A stretch of DNA of 64,000 nt from Eubacterium_U album (GCF_025336545.1 NZ_JAODBU010000006.1:1-64000); one strand, 5' to 3'; positions 53,206 to 62,470 are shown, counted from the first letter of the stretch. A program made the numbers and translations. Notes: generated by a model not told the origin, from the sequence alone.

Positions 53206-53330
53206 CGTAGTACCTAATACTTGATTTTACGAAGAATCGTAAAATAGAACCACTCCTAGGGTTCATAAGTATACTAACATATTTTTCAGTCCGGAACGGT
53301 TAAGGCAAGGGGGCCCTAACCGTTCTTTAC
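53206..53330 (+). ncRNA. Candidate structured RNA or riboswitch-like leader
   Basis: An extended -10 TGATATAAT (53191-53199) would start RNA near 53206. The RNA folds into a three-way junction: P1 (TAGT..ATACTT with AAGTATACTA), P2 ATTTTACG / CGTAAAAT (53224-53245) and P3 GAACC / GGTTC (53247-53264). A separate GC-rich hairpin follows, GAACGGTTA / TAACCGTTC with an inner GGC / GCC (53294-53325), ending in a short T run. I do not recognise the family. It stands just upstream of two ATP-grasp genes. The rest of the 53009-53387 gap is AT-rich without genes. Confidence 0.5.
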
Positions 53331-53387
53331 GTTTATAAGAAAAAAGATATAATAGTACAAAATTATAATTAAGAGGTGGTGGACAAA

Positions 53388-54266
53388 ATGAAGGGATGGC
53401 TTGTAGTTAACGGATATTTAAATAGTGATAAATTTAATGAAATATACCAATGGCTTGTAATTGCAGCAAAAAAACAGAATTGTGAATTGAAAATAATGAC
53501 TAATGACAGGTTGCTATCAATTCTTGGAATAGAAAGTGGGAAAGTAGATTGGAATAACAAGCCGGATTTTGTAATATTTTGGGATAAGGATTACAAATTA
53601 GCAAGATTATTGGAAAAAACAGGATTAAAAGTATTCAATAATGCAAGGGCAATTGAGGTTTGCGACGATAAAGCATTAACATTTATTGCTTTAAAAAATG
53701 AAGAGATAAAGATGCCAAAAACATTCATGTCACCAATGACATTTGAAAAAGAACATTCAGATTATGCATTTTTAATGCAGGTTGAAGGAAGCCTAGGATT
53801 TCCGTTCATAATAAAAGCAAATAAAGGCTCGTTTGGAGCACAGGTGTATAAAGTTAACAATCATCAGGAAGCCATAGATACAATAAAAAAAATAGATGGA
53901 AATGAATTCATAATGCAGGAATTTGTAAAAAGTTCAGTAGGTAAGGATTTGAGATTAAATGTAGTTGGAAATAAAGTAGTCGCGACAATGAAGCGTTTAA
54001 ACGAGGATGATTTTAGAGCGAATATAACCAATGGTGGAAAAATGGAACAGTATAATCCAACACAAAAACAACAGGATATGGCATTAAACGTGTGCAGGGC
54101 ACTGGGATTAGATTTTGCAGGAGTTGATTTGATGTTTGGAGAAAATGATGAACCGATTTTTTGCGAAGTGAATTCCAATGCACACTTTAAGAATATATGT
54201 GATTGCACAGGCATAAATGTTGCTGATACAATTATTGAATATGTTATAGATAAGTGCAAATTATAA
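53388..54266 (+). CDS. ATP-grasp ligase, RimK-like (copy 1)
   Basis: 292 aa. N-terminal substrate domain (MKGWLVVNGYLNS) then the ATP-grasp fold with FPFIIKANKGSFGAQVYKV for ATP binding and the metal-binding end FCEVNSNAHFKN. RimK-like proteins join an amino acid to a carboxyl group, for example glutamate to a peptide or protein end. The frame opens at GTG 53376, but AGAGGTGG supports ATG 53388. It may be driven by a weak promoter (TTTACG, 16 bases, TATAAT at 53348-53353) or by the upstream RNA's promoter. A sister gene follows after 28 bases. Confidence 0.82.
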   Translation: MKGWLVVNGYLNSDKFNEIYQWLVIAAKKQNCELKIMTNDRLLSILGIESGKVDWNNKPDFVIFWDKDYKLARLLEKTGLKVFNNARAIEVCDDKALTFIALKNEEIKMPKTFMSPMTFEKEHSDYAFLMQVEGSLGFPFIIKANKGSFGAQVYKVNNHQEAIDTIKKIDGNEFIMQEFVKSSVGKDLRLNVVGNKVVATMKRLNEDDFRANITNGGKMEQYNPTQKQQDMALNVCRALGLDFAGVDLMFGENDEPIFCEVNSNAHFKNICDCTGINVADTIIEYVIDKCKL

Positions 54267-54294
54267 TACAAAGTCTGGTTTGGAGTTGTTAATT

Positions 54295-55143
54295 ATGACA
54301 GGTTACATGATTTATGAAAAAAACGATGCACAGAAAAATAAAATGTATGTTGAAATGCATAAAGAAGCCTTTGCAGATTTTGGTGTAGATATAAAACTAG
54401 TACTGACAGATAAAATTTATAAAGAACATAAAATGGAGTTAGGAAAACCTGATTTTGTAATAAACAGAAGCAGGGATTATATAATTTCAAAAGAGTATGA
54501 AAAAATCGGAATCAGGGTATTCAATTCGTCTGAAGTAACAAGAATTGCAAACAATAAAGGCTTAACATATAAATTCCTAAAGGGAAAAGTACCATTTATG
54601 CCAACGGAATATGAAAAACTAATGTTAATAAGTGGTGTAAATGTTAATAACAATTTGATTTCATATCCTTATGTGTTAAAAAGTTGTAGTGGTCATGGTG
54701 GAAGTCAGGTATTTATGATTAATTCAAATGACGATGAAGAGATTGCAATTAAAAAAATTGAAAATGATAAATTTGTAAAACAACAATGCTGTACAGATTT
54801 AGGAAAAGATGTAAGAGTATATATAATAGGGAATAAAGTGGTGGCAGCAGTTTTAAGAACCTCAGAAAAAAGCTTTAAAAGTAATTATAGCCTGGGCGGA
54901 AATGTTTCTTTATATGATTTAAATGAGACTGAAAGAAAATATGTAGACACAATTACACAAATGTTACCAATGGATTTTGCTGCAATAGATTTTATATTTA
55001 ACAATGGGCAGGCTGCATTTAATGAAATAGAAGATGCAGCCGGCGCCAGAATGTTATATAGCATATCTGATATAGATATCGTAAAAATGCAGGTTGAATA
55101 TATGATGAAAGAATTAAAGAAGTCATGCATTGCCAAAAATTAA
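54295..55143 (+). CDS. ATP-grasp ligase, RimK-like (copy 2)
   Basis: 282 aa, a diverged paralogue of the preceding gene. ATP-binding segment YPYVLKSCSGHGGSQVFMI and the metal-binding motif FNEIEDAAGARM are seen. The frame starts at a TTG at 54280; ATG 54295 follows TTGGAG and is preferred. Two tandem ligases suggest two successive ligations or a heterodimer. It overlaps the end of the converging CapA-like gene by 4 bases, with no terminator between them. Confidence 0.82.
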   Translation: MTGYMIYEKNDAQKNKMYVEMHKEAFADFGVDIKLVLTDKIYKEHKMELGKPDFVINRSRDYIISKEYEKIGIRVFNSSEVTRIANNKGLTYKFLKGKVPFMPTEYEKLMLISGVNVNNNLISYPYVLKSCSGHGGSQVFMINSNDDEEIAIKKIENDKFVKQQCCTDLGKDVRVYIIGNKVVAAVLRTSEKSFKSNYSLGGNVSLYDLNETERKYVDTITQMLPMDFAAIDFIFNNGQAAFNEIEDAAGARMLYSISDIDIVKMQVEYMMKELKKSCIAKN

Positions 55144-56249
55144 TATGGCAAATCAGCTTTTCCTTTCATAAATTTAATAACTTTTTTCTTTTGTGCCTTA
55201 TTAGTTATAATGTCAGGCTGCCAGTTATTTGTGTCGCCTGTGTATACATAACAGGGAATAATTTTACCGGACTGATTAGATAAAACTCCATCGGTTATTG
55301 TAAGCTTATGTGTGTAAATAATTGTCCTGTTTTCAGGATGTCTGTTACCACCGAAAATAAAATTACCAAGAGAGTAAATAATTGTAACTCCTTTATATTT
55401 TTCCATTGGCTGCAACACGTGAGGATGGTCGCCCATTATCAAATCAGCTCCGGCATTGATTAAATCGTGGCAGGCCTGTTTTTTCCATGATTCAGGTACA
55501 TGTATAGCTTCTTCTCCTCCGTGAAAATATATAATCTGGTAATCAGAATTTTCTGATGCTTCTGTAAGCAGTTCTTTAATTGAATCTACAGCGTAAGAGT
55601 TGTACATAGATACACAAAGAATTGCAATATTAAATCCATTTTTTGAAAAATAAATATTAGAGCCTTCTTCGCCCCATTTTACATTGGCTGCATAAAGTGC
55701 GGCCTTAGTATCAGAATGTCCCTGCTCGCCATAGTCATTAATGTGATTATTTGAAATCGAAACACCGTCAATTCCGCCGGCAGAAAGAATTGCGGCATTT
55801 TTTGCAGCAGATTTAAACCAAAAAGCTCTCATTCCGGGGTCAGCATATTGTCCCTTATCACGTACTTTTAAATTCTTGCTATCTGAATAAACATTTTCGC
55901 AATCAGCCATTGTAAAATCGTCATTAAGGAAAATGTTACTGACTTTAGAAAGAAAATATTTAGGCTTCTTTTCATCAGCAACGTCATTAAAACAATTTGC
56001 ATAATATGTATTTTCATCTGTTGCGCAAAGACAATCTCCAATAAAACTTAAATCAATTGTAAAAGTATTGGTTGTTGTTGGCTCTTCAGTAGTAGATTCG
56101 GCTAAATTATTAGAAGGTTCATTGGAAACATCAGTGCTATAAGCAGGTTCTGTATGCTTAGGTTCCAGTAATTTTACAGTGCCAGATATTACTGCAACAA
56201 TAATTAATATTGAAAGTGCACAACCTAAAATAAATTGCTTTTTATTCAT
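55140..56249 (-). CDS. CapA-family putative metallophosphatase, membrane anchored
   Basis: 369 aa. One N-terminal membrane helix (about 6-24), a Thr/Glu-rich linker, then the CapA fold: LSFIGDCLC, SISNNHINDYG, YFHGGEEA and MGDHPHVLQPME with the metal-binding residues. CapA proteins act in poly-gamma-glutamate capsule synthesis or as cell-surface phosphoesterases. ATG 56249 follows GGAGG; the longer frame from 56288 contains that site. Opposite to the two ATP-grasp genes; the pairing is suggestive of an extracellular polyamino-acid function but not proof. Confidence 0.85.
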   Translation of the reverse strand: MNKKQFILGCALSILIIVAVISGTVKLLEPKHTEPAYSTDVSNEPSNNLAESTTEEPTTTNTFTIDLSFIGDCLCATDENTYYANCFNDVADEKKPKYFLSKVSNIFLNDDFTMADCENVYSDSKNLKVRDKGQYADPGMRAFWFKSAAKNAAILSAGGIDGVSISNNHINDYGEQGHSDTKAALYAANVKWGEEGSNIYFSKNGFNIAILCVSMYNSYAVDSIKELLTEASENSDYQIIYFHGGEEAIHVPESWKKQACHDLINAGADLIMGDHPHVLQPMEKYKGVTIIYSLGNFIFGGNRHPENRTIIYTHKLTITDGVLSNQSGKIIPCYVYTGDTNNWQPDIITNKAQKKKVIKFMKGKADLPY

Positions 56250-56423
56250 AAATCCTCCGTATTTATAGTGTAAAATAAAATATAACATATTAAAATCTTT
56301 TGATTTTGAACAAATGAAAACGATAGTATTATATTTTATTTTAAATTTTATGTTTACACGTTAAATATAAACGAATACATATTATTTTACAACTTAACAT
56401 TTCCTTAAGAAATATTCGTTTTA

Positions 56424-56452
56424 ATGACAAAAGATAGCCTGTGTGCTATAAT
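56424..56452 (+). promoter_or_regulatory. Promoter of the GT2 gene
   Basis: ATGACA (56424-56429), 17-base spacer, TATAAT (56447-56452). The -35 coincides with the first ATG of the long open frame, which shows that the real start is downstream. Confidence 0.7.
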
Positions 56453-56492
56453 CACGAATGATAAAAATCATTTCAAACGGAGGGATAACGAA

Positions 56493-57737
56493 ATGGAAAA
56501 AGAAGTTAAAGTATCGGTAATTGTGCCGGTGTATAATTCAGAAGCCTTTATTAGACAGACTGCAGAATATATTTTAGGACAATCTCTTAAAGATATAGAA
56601 ATAATATTTGTAGATGATGGTTCTACTGACAAAACAAGAGAGATTCTTGAAGAGATAAGTAAGACAGATGATAGAGTTAAAGTATTGCATCAGCAAAACA
56701 GTTTTGCAGGTGCTGCAAGAAATTACGGATTCAGAGAATCATCAGGAAAATATTTAGTATTTTGGGATGCAGATGATATTTTTCTTCCGGAAGCGTTGGA
56801 AAAAATGTATGACAAAATAGTAGAAGACGATGCGGATATATGTATTTGCCCGGCTGATTACTATGATAATGAAACCAGCAAGATTTTGAAGAATAATGTA
56901 TACATTAAATATGATATGATTCCTGAAAAAACTCCATTTTTAAAGAAGGATGTTGAAGATGTATTATTTAATTTTTCAACAAATGTTCCTTGGAATAAAA
57001 TGTATAAAAGGGAATTAATTATTGATAATAATCTTGAATTTCAGCAGATACAAAGGGCAAATGACAATTATTTTGTAATGACAGCATTTTTTTATGCAAA
57101 CACATTTACCTATATTAATGAAAGTGTAATTCAGTATAGAATTAATTTATCAACAAGCCTTATTGGTGGAAATTCTAAGACCCCATTATGTGTATATGAG
57201 GCTTATAAAAAAACTTATGATAGAATTAAAGATGAAGCAGGATTTGATAAAGTAAGACAGAGTTTTCTTAACAAGGCAATGCGTGCATGCTTTTATTTTT
57301 TAAGTGTTCAGACTAAATTTGAATCATATGAAGTACTTTACAATAAGTATAAAAATGAAGTGTTTAAGGAATGGAATTATCCTGAAGATAAAGAGTTTTA
57401 TTATAATGAAAAAGATTATAACAGATATCAGAGAATGAAGGAAAGTACAGCAATAGAATTTATGGTGTGCGAGTATCAGGGGGCAATAAATGAAGTTAGA
57501 AAATTAAAGAATTCAAGATATCAGCTAAGATTGAAAAATGACAGACTTAAAGATAAAAATGACAGACTAAGGGAAAAGAATGAAAAATTAAAGATTGCAA
57601 AAGAAAATTTGAAAGCTCAGGTTTCAAGACTCAAAGCTAGAATTGCAGAAATTGAAAATAGTACGAGTTTTAAAATTGGAAAAGCAATTACTTATTTACC
57701 AGGCTTAATAAAGAAAGCCATAAAAGGTAAAAAGTAA
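56493..57737 (+). CDS. GT2 family glycosyltransferase with C-terminal coiled coil
   Basis: 414 aa. N-terminal GT-A domain with VSVIVPVYNSEAFIRQT, IFVDDGSTDKT and the DxD-like VFWDADD. The C-terminal 80 residues form a long Lys/Glu/Arg coiled coil with an 8-residue repeat (LKDKNDRLREKNEKL), then a short amphipathic end. These enzymes usually add sugars to surface polymers or teichoic acids. ATG 56493 follows GGAGGG; the upstream part of the frame lies in the promoter. Confidence 0.85.
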   Translation: MEKEVKVSVIVPVYNSEAFIRQTAEYILGQSLKDIEIIFVDDGSTDKTREILEEISKTDDRVKVLHQQNSFAGAARNYGFRESSGKYLVFWDADDIFLPEALEKMYDKIVEDDADICICPADYYDNETSKILKNNVYIKYDMIPEKTPFLKKDVEDVLFNFSTNVPWNKMYKRELIIDNNLEFQQIQRANDNYFVMTAFFYANTFTYINESVIQYRINLSTSLIGGNSKTPLCVYEAYKKTYDRIKDEAGFDKVRQSFLNKAMRACFYFLSVQTKFESYEVLYNKYKNEVFKEWNYPEDKEFYYNEKDYNRYQRMKESTAIEFMVCEYQGAINEVRKLKNSRYQLRLKNDRLKDKNDRLREKNEKLKIAKENLKAQVSRLKARIAEIENSTSFKIGKAITYLPGLIKKAIKGKK

Positions 57738-57771
57738 AATATAAAATAATAAAAAATAAGAGAGTGAATAA

Positions 57772-58245
57772 ATGTCAAAAAAGAAAGATAAAACTAATAA
57801 AAATGGAATAACTGTTTTAATAGGTCTTATCGTAGTTGCTATTATAGTGATTGCTGTGGTAGCTGTTATTCAGTCGACCACAAGTTTAAGTACTCATAAA
57901 CCAACAAACGCTGCAAAGAACTATGTAAAGAGTCTTTTAAAGGAGATGGATTATGACCTTGTAGTTAAAGGTGCACAAGTAAAATATCATGGAGATATAG
58001 ATAAGGCTAAGGAATTGTATGGAAGCAAAGTTGACAATAAAAATTCCATAGAAGATTATTGTGTGGTTAATGTAAAATTAATGACAAGCACAGGAGATGA
58101 AAAGAAGTATATAGTTGATTGCATAAAATACAATGGAAAATGGAAGGCTATGGGTGTACATTCTGATTATAAAGAGTCAGAAGATAGTAGTAACAGTGCA
58201 ATCGATAATCTGCCTAAAATTAATCTTGATGGAGAATCTAAATAA
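57772..58245 (+). CDS. Membrane-anchored small protein, unknown
   Basis: 157 aa. A Lys-rich N-terminus is followed by one membrane helix (about 14-36). The extracellular domain begins KPTNAAKNYVKSLLKEMDYD and resembles small NTF2-like folds (helix, then strands, VVNVKLMTSTGDEKKYIV). No catalytic motif is seen. ATG at 57772 follows AGAGAG. It shares its stop with the next start (TAATG), so it is an operon with the DUF5662 gene. Confidence 0.6.
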   Translation: MSKKKDKTNKNGITVLIGLIVVAIIVIAVVAVIQSTTSLSTHKPTNAAKNYVKSLLKEMDYDLVVKGAQVKYHGDIDKAKELYGSKVDNKNSIEDYCVVNVKLMTSTGDEKKYIVDCIKYNGKWKAMGVHSDYKESEDSSNSAIDNLPKINLDGESK

Positions 58246-58835
58246 TGAGCGTGGTTAACAATTTTTTTGGACATTTAAGAACAATAACGAAACATAGGCA
58301 TATGGTTATAAAACATTGTAAGAAAGCAGGGATACTTTGGCAGGGGTTAAGACATGACTTGTCAAAATATTCACCAACAGAATTTATACCTGGAGTTAAA
58401 TACTATACAGGTACAAAAAGCCCTAATGAAGGTGAACGAATTGATAAAGGGTATTCTGTCGCATGGTTACATCATAAAGGAAGAAATAAACATCATTTTG
58501 AGTATTGGATGGACTATAGTAATGTTACTCATAGAAATGATCCGGTAGAAATGCCTTATAATTATGTAGTGGAAATGTTTTGTGACAGAGTTGCTGCAAG
58601 TAAGATTTATAATGGAAGTTTATATAAGGAAACTGATCCTATAGATTACTTTAATGCAAAACATGGTCAAAGAACAATTCATCCAAAAACATCGGATGAG
58701 ATTGAAAAACTTTTGAAAATGCTTGCCAGTGAAGGTGAGGATGCTACATTTGCCTACATTAGGGAGCAAATGAAAAAATTTAGAATTGAAAAGAAAAAAC
58801 ATATTAAATTGAAACGAAGCCTGCGAAATTATTAA
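58245..58835 (+). CDS. DUF5662 family protein
   Basis: 196 aa, soluble. Conserved stretches RHDLSKYSPTEF and AWLHHKGRNKHHFEYW are rich in His and Asp, resembling a metal-dependent helical phosphohydrolase (HD-like), as in the DUF5662 family. The tail is strongly basic (KKKHIKLKRSLRNY). Function unknown. One-base overlap with the upstream gene. Confidence 0.75.
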   Translation: MSVVNNFFGHLRTITKHRHMVIKHCKKAGILWQGLRHDLSKYSPTEFIPGVKYYTGTKSPNEGERIDKGYSVAWLHHKGRNKHHFEYWMDYSNVTHRNDPVEMPYNYVVEMFCDRVAASKIYNGSLYKETDPIDYFNAKHGQRTIHPKTSDEIEKLLKMLASEGEDATFAYIREQMKKFRIEKKKHIKLKRSLRNY

Positions 58836-58890
58836 CATTTTTAAGTAGATAATAAATAAACATGGGCTATCAAATGCTTAACAAAGAGTA

Positions 58891-59042
58891 AAAAAAAGAG
58901 CACCATAATGTGTATTAGATTAAATTTGTGATGCCAAGGTCAAAAGGTTTAAGCCCACATGAGCTTGCTCATGAGTGGGTGAAAGACCTTTTGACCCTGC
59001 CATCAAATTATTATAAAATACACTTTTAATGCTCATTTTTTA
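58891..59042. repeat. Long imperfect hairpin between converging genes
   Basis: A 152-base inverted structure. Outer arms AAAAAAAGAGC / GCTCATTTTTT and irregular inner arms lead to GGTCAAAAGGT / ACCTTTTGACC (58938-58948 and 58985-58995), then a central GCCCAC / GTGGG and GAGC TT GCTC. T residues lie at both ends, so it may terminate both strands. It could be a remnant of a small mobile repeat. Confidence 0.65.
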
Positions 59043-59049
59043 TATGTAT

Positions 59050-59505
59050 TTAATTTTCAACTTCTTTCTTAAAAATTACAAGTTTGCTTAAAACGTAATT
59101 TAAGATAATAACTACAACACTTATTGTAACTTTGCTAACCATTCCCTTTATACCAAAAATTGTTCCGGTAACACCAAGTTTTACAAGTAACGGAGTTCCA
59201 AAAACTTCAATTATACCGGTAAAAATTCTGGCAGAAATAAATTTGCCAAATTCAGCAATGACAAAAGAAGGTTTCCAGCTGTAACTTTCAAAAACCCATA
59301 TTTTATTTGTAAAATATGCAAATATAACAGCAATTGTCCATGAAACAATACTTGAAAGTAATACATTTGTGTCATCGGAGAACGCTGAGAATACGAAGGT
59401 GAAAATTGAATAAGAAACCCAGCTTATAAAAGTAGTTGCAAAACCCATAATTAAGTACATAATAATTTCTTTGTACTTAATAAATAATTCCGAAAAATTT
59501 TTCAT
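59050..59505 (-). CDS. GtrA family membrane protein (second copy)
   Basis: 151 aa with four membrane helices and the GtrA pattern MGFATTFISWVSYSIF plus TNKIWVFES, ending NYVLSKLVIFKK. Probably flips a polyprenyl-linked sugar or a related lipid. ATG 59505 follows TATGGAG; the frame is open from 59520. It is a single-gene unit divergent from glf, with no GtrB partner beside it. Confidence 0.85.
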   Translation of the reverse strand: MKNFSELFIKYKEIIMYLIMGFATTFISWVSYSIFTFVFSAFSDDTNVLLSSIVSWTIAVIFAYFTNKIWVFESYSWKPSFVIAEFGKFISARIFTGIIEVFGTPLLVKLGVTGTIFGIKGMVSKVTISVVVIILNYVLSKLVIFKKEVEN

Positions 59506-59567
59506 AATATTAATCTCCATATAGTATTATGTTGTTTAGAAACAAATGAACTAAACATAACTTATAT

Positions 59568-59596
59568 AGTATAACATAGGTGTGAAAGTGGTTCAA
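59568..59596 (-). promoter_or_regulatory. Promoter of the second gtrA-like gene
   Basis: On the minus strand TTGAAC (59596-59591), 17-base spacer, TATACT (59573-59568). Confidence 0.65.
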
Positions 59597-59781
59597 TACA
59601 TAGAAAAATGACGTTGATAAAATTGTCGACTAATATCCTAACCTGCTGTATAATTGTTCTTTAGAAGTTTGAAATTTAAAGAGTATTTGAAAGAGTTAAA
59701 ATAAAAAAGTAATATTAGGAAATTAGTATACAAACAAGGGTATTATTTGAAAGAAATATATTAAAAGAAAAGGAAAGAAAA

Positions 59782-60882
59782 ATGAAATTTGATTATTTAA
59801 TAGTAGGAGCAGGATTGTTTGGAGCAGTATTTGCCCATGAAGCAACTAAGGCAGGGAAGAAGTGTCTTGTAATCGACAAAAGAAACCATATTGCCGGAAA
59901 TATTTATTGCGAAAAGATAGAAGATATTAATGTTCATAAATATGGTGCACATATTTTTCATACAAGTAATAAGAAAATATGGAACTATGTTAATGAGTTT
60001 GCAGAATTTAATAATTACATAAATTCTCCTGTGGCAAGATATAAAGATGAATTATATAATTTGCCATTTAATATGAACACATTCAGTAAATTGTGGAATA
60101 TTGCAACACCGGCTGAAGCTAAGGCCATTATTGAAAAACAGAAAGCGGATTTGAATATTAGTGAGCCTAAGAATTTAGAGGAACAGGCATTGTCATTAGT
60201 TGGAACAGATGTATATGAAAAATTAATAAAAGGATACACTGAAAAGCAGTGGGGAAGAGATTGCAAGGATTTACCGGCATTTATTATAAAGAGACTTCCG
60301 CTTAGATTTATTTATGACAATAATTATTTTAACGACAGATATCAGGGAATCCCTATTGGTGGGTATACTGAAATTGTTGAAAAAATGTTAGAAGGAAGCC
60401 AGGTAGAACTTGGAGTAGATTACTTTGAATTTAAAAAACTACATCCTGATATTGCTGAAAAAACAATATATACAGGTATGATTGATGAATACTTTGATTT
60501 CGAATTAGGACATCTTGAATATAGAACTGTAAGATTTGAAACAGAAGTTTTAGATACTGATAATTATCAGGGAAATGCAGTTGTAAACTATACAGAAAGA
60601 GAAGTACCTTACACAAGAATTATTGAACACAAGCATTTTGAATTTGGAAAGCAGCCAAAGACGGTTATTTCAAAGGAATATTCATCAGAATGGAAGCCGG
60701 GAATTGAACCATATTATCCAATTAATGATGAAACAAATGGAAAGTTATTTGAACAGTACAAAGAGTTGGCAGATAAAGAAGAAAATGTAATTTTTGGTGG
60801 AAGACTTGGAAATTACAAATATTATGATATGGATAAGGTAATAGAGGCAGCGCTTGATTGCGCGGAGAAAGAATTGGCGTAA
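59782..60882 (+). CDS. glf: UDP-galactopyranose mutase
   Basis: FAD enzyme, 366 aa, interconverting UDP-galactopyranose and UDP-galactofuranose for surface glycans. N-terminal FAD fold FDYLIVGAGLFGAVFAHEA and conserved HIAGN, YGAHIFHTSN, YTEKQWGRD and the PIGGYTEIV segment are present. Length is normal. ATG at 59782 follows AAAGGAA. It precedes the rhomboid gene by 9 bases, so they are probably an operon. Confidence 0.96.
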   Translation: MKFDYLIVGAGLFGAVFAHEATKAGKKCLVIDKRNHIAGNIYCEKIEDINVHKYGAHIFHTSNKKIWNYVNEFAEFNNYINSPVARYKDELYNLPFNMNTFSKLWNIATPAEAKAIIEKQKADLNISEPKNLEEQALSLVGTDVYEKLIKGYTEKQWGRDCKDLPAFIIKRLPLRFIYDNNYFNDRYQGIPIGGYTEIVEKMLEGSQVELGVDYFEFKKLHPDIAEKTIYTGMIDEYFDFELGHLEYRTVRFETEVLDTDNYQGNAVVNYTEREVPYTRIIEHKHFEFGKQPKTVISKEYSSEWKPGIEPYYPINDETNGKLFEQYKELADKEENVIFGGRLGNYKYYDMDKVIEAALDCAEKELA

Positions 60883-60891
60883 GGAGTTTCT

Positions 60892-61971
60892 ATGATTCAG
60901 CATACAATAACGCATACATTAGAGAAAATGGGATATCAAAATATTTCAGGAAATACTGTTACCGCAGATTGCATGTTTAGATTTAAAGATGGCGAAGCAA
61001 AATTTTGTGTCATAGTTAAAAATTGGGGATTGAATGCACTTAATTATGAAGAGGTTGTGGAATCTACAAAAGAGGTGGAAAATAAAATTCTATTGACCGG
61101 TGGAAAAAGCTTTGAAGCGTTTTATATAATTATCACCGATAGAAAAGAAAATGTAGAATGGTTTCAGCAACATGGCATGAAATTCTGGATAGCTGATTTA
61201 AATACAAAAAAGTTGTTAATCTATGAAAACCAGCCGGATGATTTTGAAGGATTAAGAAGTATTGTAGAATGTGAACTTGAAAAGACTGACATCTCAGATG
61301 GAAAATATGAATATGACTGGGATGAGGTTAAGGTAAGAGATAATAATGGAGAAATTGTAGACATAACAGACCATTTTAGACAGAAGAAAAAGATTCCGAT
61401 AATAACAATTTTATTGGTAGCGATAAATATAATTGTATTTATAATTGCTCAAATATTTGGAAACACGGAAGATGTTGATTATATGATAAAGATAGGCGCA
61501 AGCAATTATGAAGATGTGCTTATGAATGGTCAGTTTTACAGGCTTTTCACATCTATGTTTCTGCATTTTGGAGCAGAGCACTTACTTAATAATATGTTTA
61601 TGTTGGCTGTTTTAGGAAATGAATTGGAAACTAAAATTGGAAAAAGACATTTTGCAGGAATTTACTTAGTAAGTGGACTTTGTGCAAGTATAGCATCTGT
61701 TGTGTATCACTATTATATAGCGGATTATGCGGTAAGCGCAGGAGCTTCAGGAGCAATATATGGTATATTTGGAGCGTTTATTGTGTTCATGATTATGAAT
61801 CGTGATGATGGAAGAAAATTCAGCATAGGAAGAATAGCATTTGTTGTTTTCCTTCTTATATTTGGAAGTTTTCAGGAAACAGTGGATTTTGTAGCACATA
61901 TAGGTGGATTTATAGCCGGAGCAGTGCTTGCAATAATCCTTTGCATAAATAAAAGAAAGACAGAGGTGTAA
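60892..61971 (+). CDS. Rhomboid family intramembrane serine protease
   Basis: 359 aa. A soluble N-terminal domain (1-165) is followed by six or seven membrane helices. Catalytic Ser is in GASGAIYGIFG and catalytic His in FVAHIGGF; the HFGAEHLLNNM segment is typical of the family. It cleaves membrane proteins within the bilayer; the target is unknown. ATG at 60892 follows AAGGAG. The next gene starts 4 bases later. Confidence 0.92.
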   Translation: MIQHTITHTLEKMGYQNISGNTVTADCMFRFKDGEAKFCVIVKNWGLNALNYEEVVESTKEVENKILLTGGKSFEAFYIIITDRKENVEWFQQHGMKFWIADLNTKKLLIYENQPDDFEGLRSIVECELEKTDISDGKYEYDWDEVKVRDNNGEIVDITDHFRQKKKIPIITILLVAINIIVFIIAQIFGNTEDVDYMIKIGASNYEDVLMNGQFYRLFTSMFLHFGAEHLLNNMFMLAVLGNELETKIGKRHFAGIYLVSGLCASIASVVYHYYIADYAVSAGASGAIYGIFGAFIVFMIMNRDDGRKFSIGRIAFVVFLLIFGSFQETVDFVAHIGGFIAGAVLAIILCINKRKTEV

Positions 61972-61975
61972 GACA

Positions 61976-62392
61976 ATGGTAAATGATGATTGTATTTTTT
62001 GCAAATTAGCAAATGGCGTATTTGAAACAAATACACTTTATGAAGATGATGATTTTAGAGTTATTTTTGATGCCAGTCCTGCAACAAAGGGACACGTTCT
62101 TATTTTGCCAAAAGAGCATGCGGCAAACGTATTTGAACTTTCAGAAGAAACAGCTTCAAAAGTATTTGTACTCGCTAAAAAAATAGCAACTGTATTAAAA
62201 GAAGTTACAGGATGCGAAGGAGTTAATATTTTGCAGAATAATGGTGAAATTGCAGGTCAGACTGTATTCCATTTCCATATGCATATAATTCCAAGATATA
62301 AAGGCGATACAGCAAATATCAAATGGGTTCAAAATGAAGTTGACCAGGCTGTTGTCGATGAAATTATAAGCAAGGCAAAAGATTTATTATAA
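61976..62392 (+). CDS. HIT family nucleotide-binding protein
   Basis: 138 aa, the histidine triad fold that hydrolyses phosphoramidates or dinucleotides. The triad is FHFHMHIIP; the N-terminal CIFCKLANG supplies a cysteine pair and ILPKEHA is conserved. ATG at 61976 follows AGAGGTG. It ends the glf-rhomboid-HIT operon. Confidence 0.93.
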   Translation: MVNDDCIFCKLANGVFETNTLYEDDDFRVIFDASPATKGHVLILPKEHAANVFELSEETASKVFVLAKKIATVLKEVTGCEGVNILQNNGEIAGQTVFHFHMHIIPRYKGDTANIKWVQNEVDQAVVDEIISKAKDLL

Positions 62393-62435
62393 AAATTATA
62401 TTTAAATGAATATATAAATATGTGTTATAAGATGT

Positions 62436-62470
62436 AAAAAAAGCGGCTGATTAAATTCAACCGCTTTTTT
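62436..62470. terminator. Bidirectional terminator between the HIT gene and murG
   Basis: Stem AAAAAAGCGG / CCGCTTTTTT with additional inner pairing, T residues on both strands. Confidence 0.88.

Noticed and set aside
53206..53330. Purine, TPP, SAM, T-box, fluoride or preQ1 riboswitch
   Set aside because: I compared the conserved cores that I remember and none matches, even though the three-way junction recalls the purine class.
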